Origin: CAYMUG01 sp964393575
Lineage (GTDB): Bacteria; Patescibacteriota; Minisyncoccia; Spechtbacterales; 2-12-FULL-38-22
Direction of reading: 5' to 3'
NCBI GenBank assembly: GCA_964393575.1
Contig: CAYMUG010000016.1
Coordinates: 1 to 13,910 of the forward strand
Length of the DNA: 13,910 bases
Shown in pieces: positions 6,957 through 13,037 of this stretch; the first letter of the stretch is position 1, and every line of letters starts with the position of its first letter. A program made the translations under genes and the position numbers. The notes below the pieces were generated by a model. The model ran no database searches. It saw only the letters and a list, made by a program, of their open reading frames with translations, and was not told the origin of the DNA.

Positions 6957-8786
6957 ATGTGCGGGATAATCGGTTATATTGGCCCTAAAAATGATCCGCG
7001 TGTGGGACTTGAAGCCCTAAAACGTCTTGAGTATAGAGGGTATGACTCGGCAGGATATGCTGTTGTTAGCTCAGGCGGGGAAAAGATATACAGGCAGCGC
7101 ACTGTCGGTGGTGTTGATAATCTTAAAACCGCTTTTGAAAATAGCCCGGTGCCCGGCTCTCCTTTTATTTTACATACACGGTGGGCTACGCACGGAGAAC
7201 CAAGTGAAAAAAATGCTCACCCCCACAACGACTGCTCTTCATCTTTTTATGTAGTGCACAATGGTATTATTGAAAATCATACAACGCTACGGAATTGGTT
7301 GAAGGAGCGGAATCATAATTTTAATTCAGAAACTGATACTGAGGTATTAGCTCATCTTATTGAAGAAGGTTATAGTGATAATCTTGCTTCTGCTGTTGAA
7401 AATGCGCTTAAAAAAATTTCGGGCACTTACGGGCTTCTTGTGGTAAGTAAATATGATCCTGATACATTGATTGCAGCACGTTTCGGTAGCCCTCTTTTAG
7501 TGGGTATCGGAAATGATGAATATTTTGTCTCCAGTGATCCGGCCGGAGTTTTGGCTCACACAAAACAGGTAGTTTACCTTAAAGATAACGAGATAGCTAA
7601 ACTCAGCGGAAAAGATATGGAAATTATTTCATCCGACGGTAAGAAAACCCCCGAGGTAGAAGAAATAGAATGGAATCTGGAAGATGTGCAAAAAGGCGGA
7701 TACCCGCACTTTATGCTGAAGGAAATTAATGAACAACCCTCAGCGGTATCAGGAACTATTCGCGGACGAACTGTTGTCAAAGAAGGCAATGTTAAGCTTG
7801 GCGGTTTGGATATATCTGAAAACACTCTCTCAAAAATTAAAAAAATACATATTGTTGCCTGCGGTACTGCCTACCATGCGGGATTGGTAGGCAAGTATAT
7901 GCTTGAAGAGTACGGTGGCATTCCCACTGAAGTGAGTATTGGTTCTGAGTTCCGTTATAAAAGGCAACTTTTAGATGATAAAACCGCAGTACTGGCTATT
8001 TCTCAATCCGGCGAGACCGCGGACGTGCTTGCGTCTTTGCATGAGGCAAAAAATAAGGGTGCGGCGACACTCGGTATTGTGAATGTTGTAGGCTCAAGTA
8101 TAGCGCGGGAAACGGACGCGGGAATATATAATCACGCGGGACCGGAAATAGGTGTTGCCTCTACTAAGGCATACACGTCGCAACTTACCACTTTAGCGCT
8201 TTTGTCTGTTTATTTGGGTCGTAAGCGGGATATGTCTTACACGATGGGTAAGCGGATTGTAGAAGAAACAGAAAAACTTCCTGACTATATAAATAATATT
8301 TTAAGTCACTCTCAAGATATTCAAAAAATTGCAGAAAAATACAAGAGTTCGTCTAATATGGTTTATGTAGGGCGCAAGTATAATTATCCTACTGCTCTTG
8401 AAGGCGCCTTAAAATTAAAAGAGATTTCTTATTTACATGCGGAAGGTTACGCCGGGGGAGAATTGAAACACGGACCTCTCGCGCTAATAGATAAAAACTT
8501 TCCTGTTTTTTCGGTTATGCCTAAAGACAGTGTATATGAAAAAATGAATTCTAATGTTGAAGAAGTTAAAGCGCGTGGCGGTGCAGTTATTATTTTAACT
8601 ACTGAAGGTAATGAGGAGGCCAAATCTTTCACCGATGATGTTATATACATTCCCAAAACCCTTGAAATGCTAACCCCTGTGTTAGCTACAATACCAACCC
8701 AGTTATTTGCTTACTATGTTGGGGTTGCACGAGGATATAATGTAGATAAGCCCCGCAACCTCGCTAAATCCGTGACTGTTGAATGA
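6957..8786 (+). CDS. glmS: Glutamine-fructose-6-phosphate aminotransferase (isomerising)
   Basis: This cytosolic enzyme transfers ammonia from glutamine to fructose-6-phosphate, making glucosamine-6-phosphate for UDP-GlcNAc and so peptidoglycan. The product has 609 residues, the same as the E. coli enzyme. MCGIIGYIG gives Cys2, the N-terminal nucleophile after Met removal. The glutaminase domain (to about 220) includes HTRWATHGEP and HNGIIENH. Two SIS domains follow: CGTAYHAG (302-309) and SQSGETADV (from 349) in the first, and EGALKLKEISYLHAEGYAGGE from 482 in the second. His505, Glu489 and Lys604 correspond, minus Met1, to the E. coli catalytic residues His504, Glu488 and Lys603. It ends PRNLAKSVTVE as expected, at TGA followed by TAA. 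No Shine-Dalgarno precedes the ATG; a GC-rich palindrome sits right upstream. Confidence 0.97.
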   Translation: MCGIIGYIGPKNDPRVGLEALKRLEYRGYDSAGYAVVSSGGEKIYRQRTVGGVDNLKTAFENSPVPGSPFILHTRWATHGEPSEKNAHPHNDCSSSFYVVHNGIIENHTTLRNWLKERNHNFNSETDTEVLAHLIEEGYSDNLASAVENALKKISGTYGLLVVSKYDPDTLIAARFGSPLLVGIGNDEYFVSSDPAGVLAHTKQVVYLKDNEIAKLSGKDMEIISSDGKKTPEVEEIEWNLEDVQKGGYPHFMLKEINEQPSAVSGTIRGRTVVKEGNVKLGGLDISENTLSKIKKIHIVACGTAYHAGLVGKYMLEEYGGIPTEVSIGSEFRYKRQLLDDKTAVLAISQSGETADVLASLHEAKNKGAATLGIVNVVGSSIARETDAGIYNHAGPEIGVASTKAYTSQLTTLALLSVYLGRKRDMSYTMGKRIVEETEKLPDYINNILSHSQDIQKIAEKYKSSSNMVYVGRKYNYPTALEGALKLKEISYLHAEGYAGGELKHGPLALIDKNFPVFSVMPKDSVYEKMNSNVEEVKARGGAVIILTTEGNEEAKSFTDDVIYIPKTLEMLTPVLATIPTQLFAYYVGVARGYNVDKPRNLAKSVTVE

Positions 8787-8813
8787 TAATAATGAAGATA
8801 AAGAGCGGAAACC

Positions 8814-8907
8814 AAAACAACGGGGGTCGCCCCGTCATCCGACAGGGCGCCGTATCGCTGCAGTCATTCGACACGGCAAGCATGATACGGCGACCCCCGT
8901 TGTTTTT
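8814..8907 (+). terminator. Branched terminator-like structure after glmS
   Basis: An outer perfect 16-bp stem (8814-8829 with 8891-8906, arms rich in AACGGGGGTCG / CGACCCCCGTT) encloses two further hairpins. Hairpin 1 (8830-8847) has CCC/GGG and GTC/GAC pairs with an ATCC loop. Hairpin 2 (8850-8890) has CCGTATC paired with GATACGG and weaker internal pairs. Only two bases (8848-8849) separate the hairpins, giving a compact three-way junction. The outer stem ends in a five-T run (8903-8907), so termination is likely, but a plain terminator would not need the branches. It may instead be a palindromic mobile repeat or a small structured RNA. The remaining spacer to 9018 is AT-rich without a gene. 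Confidence 0.65.
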
Positions 8908-8972
8908 ATAGTTTTAACAATATTAAGTCCGCAGCTTGTTGGTTTTCCACTGTTTTAACTCTTACTAATTTA

Positions 8973-8981
8973 TGGGATAAT
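8973..8981 (+). promoter_or_regulatory. Possible extended -10 promoter for the PsbP-like gene
   Basis: TGGGATAAT reads as an extended -10 element (TGn followed by GATAAT), 37 bases before the ATG at 9019. There is no good -35 at 16-18 bases upstream (TTTTAA at 8953-8958). It lies just after the glmS terminator, where a new promoter is expected. Confidence 0.35.
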
Positions 8982-9018
8982 ATTATTAAGATTTAAAATT
9001 AATTTTTATATTTAAAAT

Positions 9019-9612
9019 ATGGCGGAAAAAGGAAAACAAAATAATACTCCGAAGTATAAACAAAAGCTGCACAAAGTTATTCGTTTTGAAGTCGCGGTTC
9101 TTGCTATGCTACTTGCAGCTGTTGTTTTTGTAGGGGGAGTTTTTGTGTGGGATGGAGCAAAAGAGGATGTCAGCAACCTTTCTTTAACTCAAGAAGAGTT
9201 TGAAGGCCTTAAAGAAAAACTTAAAGAAAGCAGTCGTGCAAGTGACGCTCCTACAGTTACTGATGCATCTGAGTGGGAGACCTATACAAATTCAAATTTA
9301 GGTATTTCATTTCAATATCCTCCCTCCTGGACACTTAAAAGGATGGAGGATGAAGGTAGGGGTGTTATAGAAATTGTCGCACAAAGAGATCAAAGTACAA
9401 TGTTCACATACCATTCAGGTGAGTATAATGAAGTTGGTTTTGCAGAAGAAAGTACTGTAATTGTTGACGGGAGAAGTTTAACACAAAAAAAGAGAGAGTT
9501 TGACATTCGTATACCTGTTTCAGATACTCAGCTTATAAAATTTGAATCCGATAAGCTTGATACATATGATGAAGTATTAAGGAAGATACTTTCCACTGTT
9601 AACTTTTTATAA
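9019..9612 (+). CDS. Membrane-anchored PsbP-like domain protein
   Basis: This 197-residue protein has no recognised enzymatic motif. Residues 1-21 are very basic (many K, Q and N). Residues 23-44 form one transmembrane segment, so the rest probably lies outside the cell, anchored by the N-terminus. A short amphipathic region (57-71, EEFEGLKEKLKE) may be a coiled coil. From 86 the sequence WETYTNSNLGISFQYPPSWTLK matches, by its Y-T-x-x-x-G-I-S-F-x-Y-P-x-W pattern, the start of PsbP-like domains common in hypothetical envelope proteins of Patescibacteria and other bacteria. The protein ends with the usual helix DEVLRKILSTVNFL. Its role is unknown. It is a single transcription unit between two terminators. 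There is no Shine-Dalgarno at the ATG; the leader is almost all A and T. Confidence 0.75.
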   Translation: MAEKGKQNNTPKYKQKLHKVIRFEVAVLAMLLAAVVFVGGVFVWDGAKEDVSNLSLTQEEFEGLKEKLKESSRASDAPTVTDASEWETYTNSNLGISFQYPPSWTLKRMEDEGRGVIEIVAQRDQSTMFTYHSGEYNEVGFAEESTVIVDGRSLTQKKREFDIRIPVSDTQLIKFESDKLDTYDEVLRKILSTVNFL

Positions 9613-9633
9613 CGTGTAACTACACTATCAATT

Positions 9634-9667
9634 AAAAAACCCTCCGATTATAGTCGGGGGGCTTTTT
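9634..9667 (+). terminator. Intrinsic terminator after the PsbP-like gene
   Basis: CCCTCCGA (9640-9647) pairs with TCGGGGGG (9654-9661, one T-G pair) around a TTATAG loop. It is flanked by an A run on the left and TTTTT (9663-9667) on the right. It lies 22 bases after the stop codon and is a classical Rho-independent terminator. Confidence 0.85.
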
Positions 9668-9671
9668 AATG

Positions 9672-9699
9672 TTGCCGTGTATTAAAATTGTGATATTTT
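9672..9699 (+). promoter_or_regulatory. Possible promoter for yvcK-tsaC
   Basis: TTGCCG (9672-9677) and TATTTT (9694-9699) are 16 bases apart, directly after the preceding terminator. The -10 ends only 8 bases before the ATG at 9708, so a transcript from here would be nearly leaderless, in keeping with the missing Shine-Dalgarno. Confidence 0.35.
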
Positions 9700-9707
9700 A
9701 CAAATAT

Positions 9708-10652
9708 ATGGTTAACTCAGACACAAAACGGGTTGTTGTTATAGGCGGAGGCACCGGCACTTATACTGTACTTACGGCGCTAAGAGATTATAAAAGTTTA
9801 CACCTATCCGCGATTGTATCTATGTGTGATGATGGTGGGGACACGGGAAAGTTGCGTGACCAGTACGGTGTGCTGCCGCCCGGAGATGTAAGGCGCTGTT
9901 TAGTTGCTCTCTCGGGAGGAAATAATATACTGTCTAAACTTTTTGAAAAACGTTTGTTTAAAGGCCACAGCTTGGGAAATTTAGTTTTAGCATCTCTTGA
10001 GAAGTCGTATGGAGATTTTGAAAGCGCCATCAAAGTAACATCAAACCTCCTGAGGGTTCGCGGAGAAGTTATTCCGGTAACTCTTGATAATGTGCGTTTG
10101 TATGCAGAACTGGAAGGAGGTTATACTATTAACGGAGAAACTAATATTGATATACCCAAGCATAATCCTGACCTTAAAATTGAGAGTATTTTTACTAAAC
10201 CGGAGGCACGTGTGAATCAAAAAGCGAAAGACGCCGTCAGTAAAGCCGATTTAATATTAATAGGCCCCGGTGATTTATATACAAGCATTTTACCTAATTT
10301 TATTACCGAGGGTTTTTCCGGGGCGGTTGAGGCGGCGCAAGCCAAAAAAGTTTATATATGCAACTTAATGACTAAACACGGAGAAACCACCGGTTTTTAT
10401 GCGGAAGATTTTGTAAATGAGGTTGCGAATTATGTAACCCCCGATTATATTTTGCTTAATACCACCATACCTTCCGCGGACAGATTAAGTAAGTATAAAG
10501 AAGAAGGTTCCGGTATGGTTGTAAGACGCAATAAGGAAGATTGGCCGGGCCTCATAAAGGCAGATTTAATTACGGAAGACGGTTTACTCCGGCACGATTA
10601 CGGTAAATTAGCAAACAATATTGTTTATAGAATACTATATGAAACGGGTTAA
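9708..10652 (+). CDS. yvcK: YvcK/CofD-family gluconeogenesis and cell-shape factor
   Basis: This cytosolic protein is of the YvcK branch of the CofD-like family. In other bacteria YvcK binds UDP-sugars and is needed for growth on gluconeogenic carbon and for correct peptidoglycan synthesis. Its enzymatic activity, if any, is not established. The product has 314 residues, close to the family length. Visible motifs are GGGTG (13-17), CDDGGDTGKLR (40-50; DDGGSSGRLR in many homologues), LPPGDVRRCL (56-65), GHSLGNL (86-92) and GPGDLYTSILPNF. The ATG at 9708 is preferred over one at 9669. The extra 13 residues would be unrelated to the family, and that codon lies directly on the terminator's T run. 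Its end overlaps the tsaC start by 14 bp, implying co-transcription. GlmS upstream supplies the same UDP-GlcNAc pathway. Confidence 0.93.
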   Translation: MVNSDTKRVVVIGGGTGTYTVLTALRDYKSLHLSAIVSMCDDGGDTGKLRDQYGVLPPGDVRRCLVALSGGNNILSKLFEKRLFKGHSLGNLVLASLEKSYGDFESAIKVTSNLLRVRGEVIPVTLDNVRLYAELEGGYTINGETNIDIPKHNPDLKIESIFTKPEARVNQKAKDAVSKADLILIGPGDLYTSILPNFITEGFSGAVEAAQAKKVYICNLMTKHGETTGFYAEDFVNEVANYVTPDYILLNTTIPSADRLSKYKEEGSGMVVRRNKEDWPGLIKADLITEDGLLRHDYGKLANNIVYRILYETG

Positions 10653-11280
10653 ATTAACTGAAAACAATATTTCGGATATAGTTCGCGAGGCAGCGGACAA
10701 ATTACAAAAGGGAAGAGCGATAATTTTTCCGACTGATACGCTTTACGGCTTAGGAGCTGATGCTTTGCGTGAAGATGCAGTGGAGAGGTTTTTTGCTCTC
10801 AAAAAAAGACCCGCGAATAAACCGATCCCGCTTTTTGTGAAAGATATTGATATGGCTAAAGAACTGGCTTTTATAGATAAAAAACAGGAAGAAATTTTAA
10901 GTAAATTTTGGCCGGGTGCTTTTACTTTTGTCCTTAATAAGAGAAAGAAAGTAAGTAGTCGTCTTAGCGCTAATACTCAGAAAATAGGGCTCCGCATACC
11001 CAATAATGATTTTTGCCGGGCTTTGCTTAATGAATTTAACAGCCCTATTACGGCTTCCTCCGCGAATATAAGCGGGATGGAGAACCCGGCTGATGTCGAT
11101 GAAATTATAAATCAATTCAAAGCGGAATCTGTTACCCCGAGTTTTGTTATTGAGGCCGACAAACAAGCAGGAGAGCCCTCTCTTGTAGTGGATATTTCTT
11201 TTCCGCAAAAACCACAGGTTATACGAATGAGTCAAACCAATCCCCAGAAAATGCAGGAAATTTTTGATATCATGAAATAA
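10639..11280 (+). CDS. tsaC: L-threonylcarbamoyladenylate synthase (YrdC/TsaC type)
   Basis: This enzyme makes threonylcarbamoyl-AMP from threonine, bicarbonate and ATP, the first step in forming t6A at position 37 of ANN-decoding tRNAs. The product has 213 residues, a single YrdC domain without the C-terminal Sua5 extension. Family landmarks are FPTDTLYGLGADA (30-42), KKRPANKPIPLFV (55-67), WPGAFTFVL (91-99), GLRIPNN (117-123) and PITASSANISG (136-146). The ATG at 10639 is preferred to a TTG at 10621: it overlaps yvcK by only 14 bp and begins at the expected distance from the first motif. No Shine-Dalgarno is visible inside the yvcK end, so translation may depend on coupling to yvcK. The other t6A genes (tsaB, tsaD, tsaE) are not in this window. 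Confidence 0.93.
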   Translation: MKRVKLTENNISDIVREAADKLQKGRAIIFPTDTLYGLGADALREDAVERFFALKKRPANKPIPLFVKDIDMAKELAFIDKKQEEILSKFWPGAFTFVLNKRKKVSSRLSANTQKIGLRIPNNDFCRALLNEFNSPITASSANISGMENPADVDEIINQFKAESVTPSFVIEADKQAGEPSLVVDISFPQKPQVIRMSQTNPQKMQEIFDIMK

Positions 11281-11305
11281 AGCTCACTTTGTTAGCTTAC
11301 AAGCA

Positions 11306-11392
11306 CGGAACCATGCGGAACTATCCACGGAACATGTACGGAAACCTTTCAGTGTAGTTCCGCGATGTATATTAAGTTCCGCGTTTATTCCG
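11306..11392. repeat. CGGAA / TTCCG inverted repeat cluster
   Basis: Four CGGAA units (11306, 11316, 11328, 11339) are followed by three inverse TTCCG units (11358, 11377, 11388), most of the latter extended to GTTCCGCG or TTCCGCG. The two half-clusters face each other and could form alternative hairpins around 11344-11357. The tsaC-MFS spacer holds no gene. The same unit occurs in the leuS coding region at 4832-4858. Confidence 0.7.
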
Positions 11393-11395
11393 CGA

Positions 11396-11418
11396 TTTTG
11401 TGAGCGCAGCGAACAAAA
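11396..11418 (+). repeat. Start-proximal hairpin element, copy 2
   Basis: This second copy of the 23-nt element (compare 95-117) ends directly at the base before the MFS start codon. Arms TTTTGT / ACAAAA, GA opposite GA, a GC/GC two-pair stem and a GCA triloop are visible. The inner pair is G-C here and A-T in copy 1, a compensatory difference. It occupies the place where a Shine-Dalgarno would be. Confidence 0.55.
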
Positions 11419-12797
11419 ATGTTTGAACATAACGAAGATAATAATCTATTTCATTGGCCTCACCTGGAGCTTAATCTAACCAAAGAACTTAAGAGTTTTT
11501 ANNNNNNNNNNNNNNNNNNNNNNNNNNNNNNNNNNNNNNNNNNNNNNNNNNNNNNNNNNNNNNNNNNNNNNNNNNNNNNNNNNNNNNNNNNNNNNNNNNN
11601 NTATTTCATTGGCCTCACCTGGAGCTTAATCTAACCAAAGAACTTAAGAGTTTTTACGCTTTTGTGGCTTTGCGTGGTTTTGCGCTTTATTCCGTCATTA
11701 TTTTTGAACCGATTTATCTTTATTTGTTTTTTGATAAATCTATTGCCCTCGCTTTTTTATTTATAGGTATAAGAGCTTTTGTATTCGGAATTTTGGCTCC
11801 GGTGGGCGTAAAAATAGTAAATAAAATCGGCATAAAACATACAATTTTACTCAGTGTACCGGTCACATTTCTTTATTTTTTAGGACTGTGGCAAATAGAG
11901 CGTTTCGGGGACTTTGCTTACCTCCTTGCTTTATGGGGAGCTTTGGGAAGTATGCTTCACTGGCCGGCGTACCACATATTTTTTACCCGGGTTTCGGACA
12001 GAGGATACAGAGGAAAAGAAACGAGTTACAGAACCATTATTCTTTCTATAACCGCCAGTATCGCGCCTTTAGTGGGAGGTTTTATAATTTCCGTTTTTGG
12101 ATTTCCGACTTTGTTTATGGTAGTCCTGGCCTTGCTTTTTTCCGCGGTTATACCACTGTTTCTCTCCGGAGAAACTTATGAAAGGTTTGATGAGTCGTAT
12201 AAAGAGATCTTTAAGGATCTCTTTAGAAAAAAATACAGGAGGCGCTTTCTGTCATTTGTAGCTCTCGGCACGGCAACTTCGGTGCAAAAATTTGTGTGGC
12301 CCCTGTTTCTTTTCGTTTTAGCAATTAGCTTTAAGGATTTAGGTATAATTACCTCAGCGTCGCTCATTATAGGTATGGTATTTGTTTACTATATAGGTAA
12401 AGTGGCGGACAAAATGGGACCTCGTGTTTTAGGATTAGGTGTTGTGTTGAGTGCAATTATCTGGCCTATAAAAATGTTTGTAACTACACCTTTAACTGCA
12501 TTTTTGGCAAATACTCTGCACAGGTTCAGCCGTTCGGCAACACTTATTCCTTTTTCCGCTATGTTTTACGACTGGGCCGAAGAATATGAAGACGCAAGAG
12601 ACAGAATTGTGCTTTTAAGAGAAATAGGAATCAATACTTCGCGTGGAATTTTAATGCTCACTCTTGCTTTTATATTTGCCACAATAGCTGAACCCGAGCA
12701 CTTAAAGTGGACTTTTATAGTCGGAGCGGTGTTTACCTTGGGTCTTCTCGCGATTATTAAAAAACCCTCAAGGATATTCAGGGTAGGCAAGGAGTAA
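11419..12797 (+). CDS. MFS-type membrane transporter (gap inside)
   Basis: After collapsing the artificial gap this is one intact 407-residue protein, a normal length for the major facilitator superfamily. Otherwise only a 27-residue start and a downstream piece from 11657 are seen. The N-terminus (MFEHNEDNNL...) is polar. About 11-12 hydrophobic segments follow from near residue 28. The loop after the second helix (GVKIVNKIGIKHT) resembles the MFS loop 2-3 motif, and a central basic cytoplasmic loop (FRKKYRRRF) divides the two halves. A second copy of the loop motif may be GKVADKMGPRVLG in the C-terminal half, a good match to G-x-x-x-D-x-x-G-x-R. The substrate cannot be told from sequence. 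The ATG at 11419 follows the hairpin element directly, with no Shine-Dalgarno. It is convergent with the mscS-like gene. Confidence 0.8.
11447..11656. other. Scaffold gap with identical 55-bp flanks
   Basis: Exactly 100 N (11502-11601) lie between two identical 55-bp copies (11447-11501 and 11602-11656). The sequence here is ordinary coding DNA, not repetitive. Removing 155 bp joins TTT-TA with C to give a TAC codon and keeps the MFS frame open. It is most simply an unmerged overlap of two contigs, not missing sequence. Confidence 0.92.
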
Positions 12798-12850
12798 TAA
12801 CTATTAGAAATTAGTTGTTTATATCCGTGGAAAGGGAAAATTAGTAAGCT

Positions 12851-12893
12851 AACGTAATACGTTATACGGCAGCCTGCCTGCCGGCAGGCAGGC
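12851..12893. repeat. Palindrome pair in the MFS/mscS spacer, including the CCTGCCTG family copy 2
   Basis: AACGTA-A-TACGTT (12851-12863) is a small perfect palindrome. A perfect 22-bp palindrome at 12872-12893 has the half-site GCCTGCCTGCC and is related to 6917-6947. Read in frame on the minus strand it encodes PACRQAG-like peptide, a known sign of this repeat in false gene calls. Confidence 0.75.
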
Positions 12894-12950
12894 GCTGCGC
12901 GTTTCGTTGTACGATGTGCGCCCAGCGTAAAGTTTTCGGACACGCATTTC

Positions 12951-13000
12951 GTCGAACGCTAACCGATACGCGCGGCGCTAACGATTAACGCGATACGCGG
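12951..13000. repeat. CG-rich short direct repeats
   Basis: CGATACGCG occurs at 12964-12972 and 12991-12999, with GCTAACGAT / CGCTAACCGAT variants (12957-12986) between and before. The convergent spacer 12798-13037 contains only repeats; no T-rich terminator was recognised for either flanking gene, though the palindrome at 12872 could serve both strands. Confidence 0.5.
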
Positions 13001-13037
13001 AAACTATTTTCTAATTTCCATATATACTATTTTCCGG

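Noticed and set aside
8784..8789. TGA as a sense codon (Gly) as in Gracilibacteria/SR1
   Set aside because: TGA follows exactly the canonical GlmS C-terminus and is backed by TAA; no other gene needs TGA read-through.
9669..9707. Earlier start codon for yvcK at 9669
   Set aside because: It lies two bases after the T run of the terminator and adds residues foreign to the family.
10621..10638. TTG start for tsaC at 10621
   Set aside because: It requires a longer overlap with yvcK and a rare start, while an ATG lies 18 bases later at the expected position.
11502..11664. MFS gene starting at the GTG at 11664, truncated at the N-terminus
   Set aside because: The in-frame segment from the ATG at 11419 joins perfectly after collapse and supplies the missing start of the first helix.
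12566..12943. Minus-strand frame of 125 codons over the MFS end and spacer
   Set aside because: It is antisense to a clear transporter, and its PACRQAG peptide comes from the palindromic repeat.
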